A DNA stretch of 64,000 nt from Balaenoptera acutorostrata. Its lineage: Eukaryota > Chordata > Mammalia > Artiodactyla > Balaenopteridae. The notes under the pieces were generated by a model. That model saw only the letters and a list, made by a program, of their open reading frames with translations. It was not told the origin of the DNA and did no database searches. The translations under genes and the position numbers were made by a program. This document shows positions 61,891-64,000 of this stretch, in pieces (position 1 is the first letter of the stretch; every line of letters starts with the position of its first letter). The stretch is taken from NCBI RefSeq assembly GCF_949987535.1, contig NC_080067.1:63298405-63362404 (forward strand), read 5' to 3'.

Positions 61891-62049
61891 TGGTACATAT
61901 ATACAATGGAATATTACTCAGCCATAAAAAGGAACGAAATTGAGTCATTTGTTGAGACGTGGATGGATCTAGAGACTGTCATACAGAGTGAAGTAAGTCA
62001 GAAAGAGAAAAACAAATATCGTATATTAATGCATGTATGTGGAACCTAG
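61891..62049 (+). pseudogene. Remnant of the ORF2 C-terminus after the premature stop
   Basis: In frame with ORF2, the translation continues WYIYTMEYYSAIKRNE and ends HVCGT, the expected L1 ORF2 end. It contains no further disruption, so the upstream TAG is the only lesion in ORF2. Confidence 0.88.
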
Positions 62050-62280
62050 AAAAATGGTACAGATGAGCCAGTTTGCAGGGCAGAAGTTGAGACACAGATG
62101 TAGAGAATGGACATATGGACACCAAGGGGGGAAAACTGAGGTGAGGTGGGGATGGTGGTGTGCTGAATTGGGCGATTGGGATTGACATGTATACACTGAT
62201 GTGTATAAAACTGATGCCTAATAAGAACCTGCAGTATAAAAAAACAAACAAAACAACTAATACTAAACTTTCATTGGGTT

Positions 62281-62514
62281 ATTTGTATGGAAATATGTTA
62301 ATATAAATGTTTCAGACATTACATGAAATTTCTAAAAATGTTATATTTGTATTTGTATGGAAATATGTATGGAAATATGTTAATATAAATGTTTCAGACA
62401 TTACATGAAATTTCTAAAAATCTTATATTTGTATTTGTATGGAAATATGTATGGAAATATGTTAATATAAATGTTTCAGACATTACAGGAAACTTCTAAA
62501 AATCTTATATGTTC
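62281..62514 (+). repeat. 82-bp tandem repeat, three copies
   Basis: Copies at 62281-62350 (70 bp), 62351-62432 (82 bp) and 62433-62514 (82 bp). Each runs from atttgtatggaaatatg to ttatatttgt or its variant. The second and third copies have an extra 12 bases (tatggaaatatg doubled), so the array also grew internally. No coding meaning. Confidence 0.96.
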
Positions 62515-63197
62515 TGGTATAAGGTTATAAGTAATAATCCTAGTTATTACTTTAAAATGTATATCTCAGAAATAACTAATTTTCTTGTCAACTGCATTAT
62601 TATGAACTTTCATCAAATCTTTAACCATGGTCATTTTTAAGTCTTCTGTCATTTACAGACAGTTCTGGGTGTACTCTGATGATTTTGCAAGTATGTTCCT
62701 ATAAAAGGGTTTCATCTTCAAGAAATTCATGGAAAAGACTCTGACAAGTACAGGTTTCTGGTAACTGACTGTACTGCTGAACTGAATGAATAAGCATTTT
62801 CAGAACTCTAATGAAAAACTGATGAACTCATAAAAGTGCTAACAAAAGATCAAGATGAAAAAAAAAATTAATTACATGGGACTGAGTGAACTGATGAGGA
62901 TGAGTATAATTTTTGTGACTTTCTGTCTGAATTAAAAAAAAAAAAATCCCACAAGGACTCAGAGGCAAAGAATATACAAATCAATTTTCACTGCAAAGTA
63001 AAGGAGCTGTTACAGTGGAGGATTACTGGACTGAATGTCAATATTATGACATAGTATGAGTGTGTTTCATGTTTGGTAATTGCAATCATTGTTGCTTTTG
63101 TTGTGGTCATCCATGTACAATGCTTGGTGTCAGTCTATTTATCTCTTGTAAAAATAAAATACAGTGTGTGTCTGTGGGAAAAAAAAAAAAAAAAAAA
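62515..63197 (+). pseudogene. mRNA-like 3' end, parent unidentified
   Basis: Ends with AATAAA at 63153-63158, about 20 bases before an A tract at 63179-63197, the layout of a polyadenylated mRNA 3' end or processed pseudogene. The interior has no long open frame. I do not recognise the parent gene. It may be an older retrocopy that lay downstream of the source L1, or 3' flank polyadenylated at this signal. Confidence 0.5.
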
Positions 63198-63937
63198 GAA
63201 TAGTGACTTAACTTGAAAGCATTCATATCCAGGGGCCTAGGTGCTACTGGGTAAAAAGCACCCACCCTAAAAAAAAAAAAAAAAAAAAAAAAAAGAAAAG
63301 TCAATTTTAGCTATCCTATTAATTACACAAGGCTTCAAATGATGCAAAGAACTCACTTTTCTCCTGGGCTACCTCATTATCGTCAGATTTCAGTTCAATA
63401 CAATACCAGCTTACAAATATGTTGATTTGGTTTTGAAATTACATTGCCTCCCATCAAAAATAGTACACTTTTCAATAACAATCATGTCAACATAAAAAGT
63501 ATTAACTTTTAATGATTAGCTTGGGATCTGAACACCCTGCCTTTGGAATATTTAGCCATTAAGCATTTAAACAACACATTATCTGAATGAGCCAATGTAA
63601 GCATGTTTAATTTCCTTTTTTTTTTTTTTAGAACTTTTAAAGGTTTCATACACTGCTACCCAGAAAATCACAATTGATCATTATGCCTGTTAATGTCATG
63701 TAGTTTGAACTATCCTATAGTAAATCATTAAGATAATCACTAGAATGTACATTTCATGAGAACAGGGATTTCTATCTATTTTGTTTACTGTATTCCTCAG
63801 CATCTATTTCTGACATATGATCAGCACGTAACACGTGTGTTAAACACTTGCAAACTCATATTTTGTTTTATCTTATTCTGATCGCCATACTATTCCAAAT
63901 TTATGTGTCACCTCTTCTTCCTATTGCTTCATGTTAT

Positions 63938-63957
63938 TTAAAAAAAAAAAAAAAAAA
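63938..63957 (+). other. Terminal poly(A) of the L1 insertion
   Basis: An A run that merges with the four A bases starting the right target-site duplication (63954-63968). Confidence 0.85.
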
Positions 63958-64000
63958 GAGACTTAGCAGATGTGATTAAGGTTAGGACCTTGATACTGGG
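63954..64000 (+). repeat. Old LTR-like repeat, right part (target of the L1)
   Basis: Starts with the 15-base duplication aaaagagacttagca and continues gatgtgattaaggttaggac to the window end. It is the continuation of the element interrupted at 57171. Confidence 0.8.

Larger units (their letters stand above)
62264..63937 (+). other. Non-L1 DNA carried at the 3' end of the L1 insertion
   Basis: Lies between the L1 A-rich end and the terminal poly(A), and inside the target-site duplication, so it arrived with the L1. It contains an 82-bp tandem repeat (62281-62514), an mRNA-like 3' end (62515-63197), a second long A tract (63269-63294), and a stretch with an old L2/MIR-like 3' piece near 63750-63850. 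No canonical AATAAA lies directly before the terminal A tract. Confidence 0.82.
57172..63953 (+). mobile_element. Young L1 with ~1.7-kb 3' transduction
   Basis: A 6.78-kb insertion bounded by a perfect 15-bp duplication (57157-57171 and 63954-63968). Order: about 95 bp of L1 5' UTR (57172-57266), ORF1, a 58-bp spacer, ORF2, an L1 3' UTR with a G-rich tract at about 62126-62160, a weak A-rich L1 end at about 62238-62260, then 1.68 kb of non-L1 DNA, then a terminal A tract touching the right duplication. The implied first-strand nick on the bottom strand is TTTT/GC, close to the L1 endonuclease preference. Most of the 5' UTR promoter is missing, so this copy is probably not transcribed from its own promoter. 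Confidence 0.92.

Noticed and set aside
62281..62514. Tandem repeats considered as a CRISPR-like array
   Set aside because: Directly adjoining units with no spacers, in a mammalian genome.

Overview
The window is non-coding mammalian nuclear DNA, almost certainly from a cetacean. The main evidence is the dispersed SINEs. At least eighteen copies of tRNA-derived CHR-type SINEs are present, with a pol III A box (tggcgcagtgg) and B box (ggttcgagccc), in a long form (~300 bp) and a short form (~130 bp). These families characterise whales and dolphins, and related ones occur in hippos and ruminants. No Bov-A or BovB elements, which mark ruminants, were seen. The rest is an ordinary mammalian fossil layer: MIR, L2, old L1M, MER5A, Tigger and MER2-like DNA transposons, and MaLR-type LTRs. 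I found no host exon, CpG island or functional RNA gene. The window is intergenic or intronic, and every reading frame longer than about 150 codons belongs to an L1 or is antisense to one.

Layout: 1-10 kb is AT-rich single-copy DNA with SINEs, one old L1 and two L2 fragments. 10.4-12.5 kb is a nest: an old DNA transposon split by an L1, which is split by two SINEs. 13-21 kb is SINE-rich and includes two SINEs in the same target site and an L1 fragment polyadenylated inside ORF2. 21-31 kb is sparse, with old L1, a SINE inside an old LTR-like repeat, and L2. 31-43 kb holds MIR, MER5A, an MaLR LTR, SINEs and microsatellites, plus a composite SINE-led insertion at 37.86-38.31 kb. 43-50 kb holds a SINE, a tetranucleotide array and an old L1 carrying a full-length RPL11 processed pseudogene, itself hit by a 69-bp L1 scrap. 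51.7-53.2 kb holds a Tigger copy and LTR pieces with a small MER2-like transposon inside. 53.2-57.1 kb is old, unassigned sequence.

The most notable feature is at 57172-63953. A young L1, 5' truncated just upstream of ORF1, keeps an open ORF1 (301 codons). Its ORF2 is open for 1219 codons with all key catalytic residues visible, then stops at a single TAG about 53 codons early. The element does not end at the L1 3' end near 62.24 kb. A 15-bp perfect direct repeat (57157-57171 and 63954-63968) brackets the L1 plus about 1.7 kb of non-L1 DNA ending in a poly(A) tract. The interrupted target repeat also reads straight across the junction. This is the signature of an L1 3' transduction, and internal A tracts suggest that it may have been built in serial rounds. 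The transduced DNA carries an 82-bp tandem repeat and an mRNA-like 3' end with its own AATAAA and A tail.
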